Assembly (NCBI RefSeq): GCF_018854775.1
Contig: NZ_JAAZTY010000004.1
Location: 1 to 46,300, forward strand
Length of the DNA stretch: 46,300 nt
DNA from: Acidithiobacillus ferriphilus
GTDB lineage: Bacteria; Pseudomonadota; Gammaproteobacteria; Acidithiobacillales; Acidithiobacillaceae
Reading direction: 5' to 3'
The translations under genes and the position numbers were made by a program. The first letter of the stretch is position 1; every line of letters starts with the position of its first letter. Positions 44,860 through 46,300 of the stretch are shown in pieces. Under the pieces are notes generated by a model that was not told the DNA's origin, searched no databases, and worked only from the letters and a program-made list of their open reading frames with translations.

Positions 44860-45948
44860 CTAACCCTGGCGGCGGGCGAAATCCCGCATGAAGTCAACCA
44901 GTGCCAGTACCCCAGCCTCCGGCATTGCATTGTAGATAGACGCACGCATACCACCCAGCAGGCGGTGCCCCTTGAGTTGAAGGAGTCCCTGCGCATCCGC
45001 TTCTTTCAGGAATACCTTGTCCAGCGCTGCGTCATGCAAGGTGAACGGCACATTCATCCGCGAGCGGTTGCGGTGCTCTATGGCATTGGTATAGAAACCG
45101 CCGGAATTATCGATACCCGCGTAAAGCAAAGCCGCCTTACGCGCATTGATCTCCGCCATGGCGTCCAAGCCACCCAATTGTTGCAACCATTTGAACACCA
45201 GACCGGCCACGTAAATGGCAAAGGTCGGGGGCGTATTGTGCATGGAACCCTCTTTAGCATGCACGGCATAGTCCAGCATGGTTGCAGTACCGGCCGGCGC
45301 ATGACCGATGAGGTCGTCGCGGATGATGGCCAGGGTCAGACCGGCCGGCCCGATGTTTTTTTGGGCACCGGCATAAATAAGGCCAAACCGGCTGACATCC
45401 ATCGGCTTCGAGAGGATGTGGGAAGAGGCATCACTCACCAGCGGAATATCGCCCAGTTCCGGGACAAAATCGAACTCCAGACCACCGATGGTTTCATTTC
45501 CGGCAATATGCACATAGGCCGTATCAGCGCTAACCCGCCACTCCGATTGTAGAGGCACCACACGGGCCTGACGATCCGCATTGCTGGCCGCCACTTCCAC
45601 GGTCGCAAAACGCTTGGCCTCTGCTATGGCTTTCGCAGACCAGATACCGGTCTGCACATAGCTCGCCCGCGCATGACCGCGCAGCAGGTTGAGAGGAACC
45701 ATGGCAAACTGCAGGGTCGCACCGCCCTGCAAAAATAGCACCTTATAATGAGCGGGAACCTGCAGGAGGTCGCGGAGGTTCTGCTCGGCCTCGGCGATAA
45801 TCTGCATATAATCTGCACCGCGATGGCTCATTTCCATGACCGAAATACCGCGGCCATGCCAGTCGAGCAACTCCGCCTGCACCTGCTCCAGCACCACACG
45901 GGGAAGCATCGCCGGGCCCGCACCAAAATTATAAACGGGATAGTTCAT
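44860..45948 (-). CDS. serC: Phosphoserine aminotransferase
   Basis: SerC transaminates 3-phosphohydroxypyruvate for serine and also acts in pyridoxal phosphate synthesis. The 362-residue protein starts MNYPVYNFGAGPAMLPR and has HRGADYMQI, FLQGGATLQF, SDASSHILS and the PLP lysine Lys197 in YAGAQKNIGPAG. It lies 6 bp after the gyrA stop and has no Shine-Dalgarno of its own (CAGTAACACACC), so translation probably depends on coupling. Confidence 0.97.
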   Translation of the reverse strand: MNYPVYNFGAGPAMLPRVVLEQVQAELLDWHGRGISVMEMSHRGADYMQIIAEAEQNLRDLLQVPAHYKVLFLQGGATLQFAMVPLNLLRGHARASYVQTGIWSAKAIAEAKRFATVEVAASNADRQARVVPLQSEWRVSADTAYVHIAGNETIGGLEFDFVPELGDIPLVSDASSHILSKPMDVSRFGLIYAGAQKNIGPAGLTLAIIRDDLIGHAPAGTATMLDYAVHAKEGSMHNTPPTFAIYVAGLVFKWLQQLGGLDAMAEINARKAALLYAGIDNSGGFYTNAIEHRNRSRMNVPFTLHDAALDKVFLKEADAQGLLQLKGHRLLGGMRASIYNAMPEAGVLALVDFMRDFARRQG

Positions 45949-45954
45949 GGTGTG

Positions 45955-46300
45955 TTACTGGGGCAGATCGGTCTGCTCCCCCTCCTCTTCTTCCGTATCG
46001 GCAATCAATGCCAGTCCCGCCAATTGCTCGCCCTCGCCCAGGTTAATCAGGCGCACCCCCTGCGCATTCCGGCCGGTACGACGAATACTGTTAATCGCTA
46101 TACGAATCAGGGTGCCATGATCAGAGACCAGCATCAATTCGTCCCGCTCCGTTACCGCCAGCGCGCCGACCACATCGCCATTACGCGCGTTGGTCTGGAT
46201 GGCAATAACGCCCTTCCCGCCCCGATTGGTGCGGCGGTATTCATCCACTTCCGTCAATTTACCGTAGCCATTGGCCGTAGTGGTGAGGATCACCTGACTG
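45955..46300 (-). CDS. gyrA: DNA gyrase subunit A, C-terminal end (5' part outside window)
   Basis: About 115 codons of the GyrA C-terminal domain are visible, open to the right edge. The sequence ILTTTANGYGKLTEVDEYRR, NRGGKGVIAIQTNARNGDVV and TGRNAQGVRLINL forms the last blades of the DNA-wrapping beta-pinwheel. It ends in the acidic tail DTEEEEGEQTDLPQ. The gyrA-serC-pheA order is common in proteobacteria. Confidence 0.95.
   Translation of the reverse strand, partial: SQVILTTTANGYGKLTEVDEYRRTNRGGKGVIAIQTNARNGDVVGALAVTERDELMLVSDHGTLIRIAINSIRRTGRNAQGVRLINLGEGEQLAGLALIADTEEEEGEQTDLPQ

Noticed and set aside
1-46300. CRISPR arrays, transposons, integrases, toxin-antitoxin pairs or phage genes
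   Set aside because: None could be recognised; gene order is conserved housekeeping throughout.

Overview
The window is bacterial chromosomal DNA of moderately high GC content, densely packed and almost entirely housekeeping. Gene content and order (tig-clpP-clpX-lon-hupB-tRNA-tRNA-ppiD; gyrA-serC-pheA-hisC-aroF-tyrA-aroA-cmk-rpsA-ihfB-lapB-pyrF; hfq-hflX-hflK-hflC-hisZ) point to a proteobacterium near the base of the gamma/beta groups. My best guess from gene neighbourhood and protein style is an Acidithiobacillus-like chemolithoautotroph; I could not run a comparison. No rRNA, CRISPR array, insertion sequence, phage gene or integrase was seen.

Layout. 1-4389 (minus): hfq, hflX, hflK, hflC and the start of hisZ, with 4-bp stop/start overlaps through hflK-hflC-hisZ. 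4692-8071 (plus): phosphoenolpyruvate carboxylase and a YceF-type Maf nucleotide pyrophosphatase. 8138-8920 (minus): a secreted or anchored TPR protein with a Gly-rich tail and its own terminator. 9139-14918 (plus): a tripartite RND efflux operon in the order outer-membrane factor, adaptor, pump; its promoter carries a near-perfect TetR-type palindrome, but no repressor gene is in view. 15162-20233 (plus): folD, polyphosphate kinase, an orphan ParA-like ATPase and a CYTH-CHAD protein, all overlapping or nearly so. 20246-24917 (minus): lexA with an SOS-box promoter, a doubtful 64-codon ORF, a DsbC/DsbG-like thioredoxin-fold protein, aminopeptidase N and a small unknown protein. 25242-25682 (plus): an exported DUF2147 protein.

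25705-33916 (minus) is the protein quality-control island: trigger factor, ClpP, ClpX, Lon (with a sigma-32-like promoter), HU-beta, tRNA-Val, tRNA-Asp and a PpiD homologue that seems to lack the parvulin domain. 33990-46300 (minus) holds pyrE, pyrF, lapB, ihfB, rpsA, cmk and an aromatic amino acid/serine/histidine biosynthesis cluster, ending in the 3' part of gyrA. AroF, AroA, TyrA and PheA together cover entry to the shikimate pathway, EPSP synthesis and the Tyr and Phe branches; HisC can supply the aminotransferase step.

The most system-like element outside standard housekeeping is the ppk-parA-CYTH/CHAD cluster (16021-20233), which reads as a polyphosphate synthesis, positioning and binding/hydrolysis module. 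That reading is inference.
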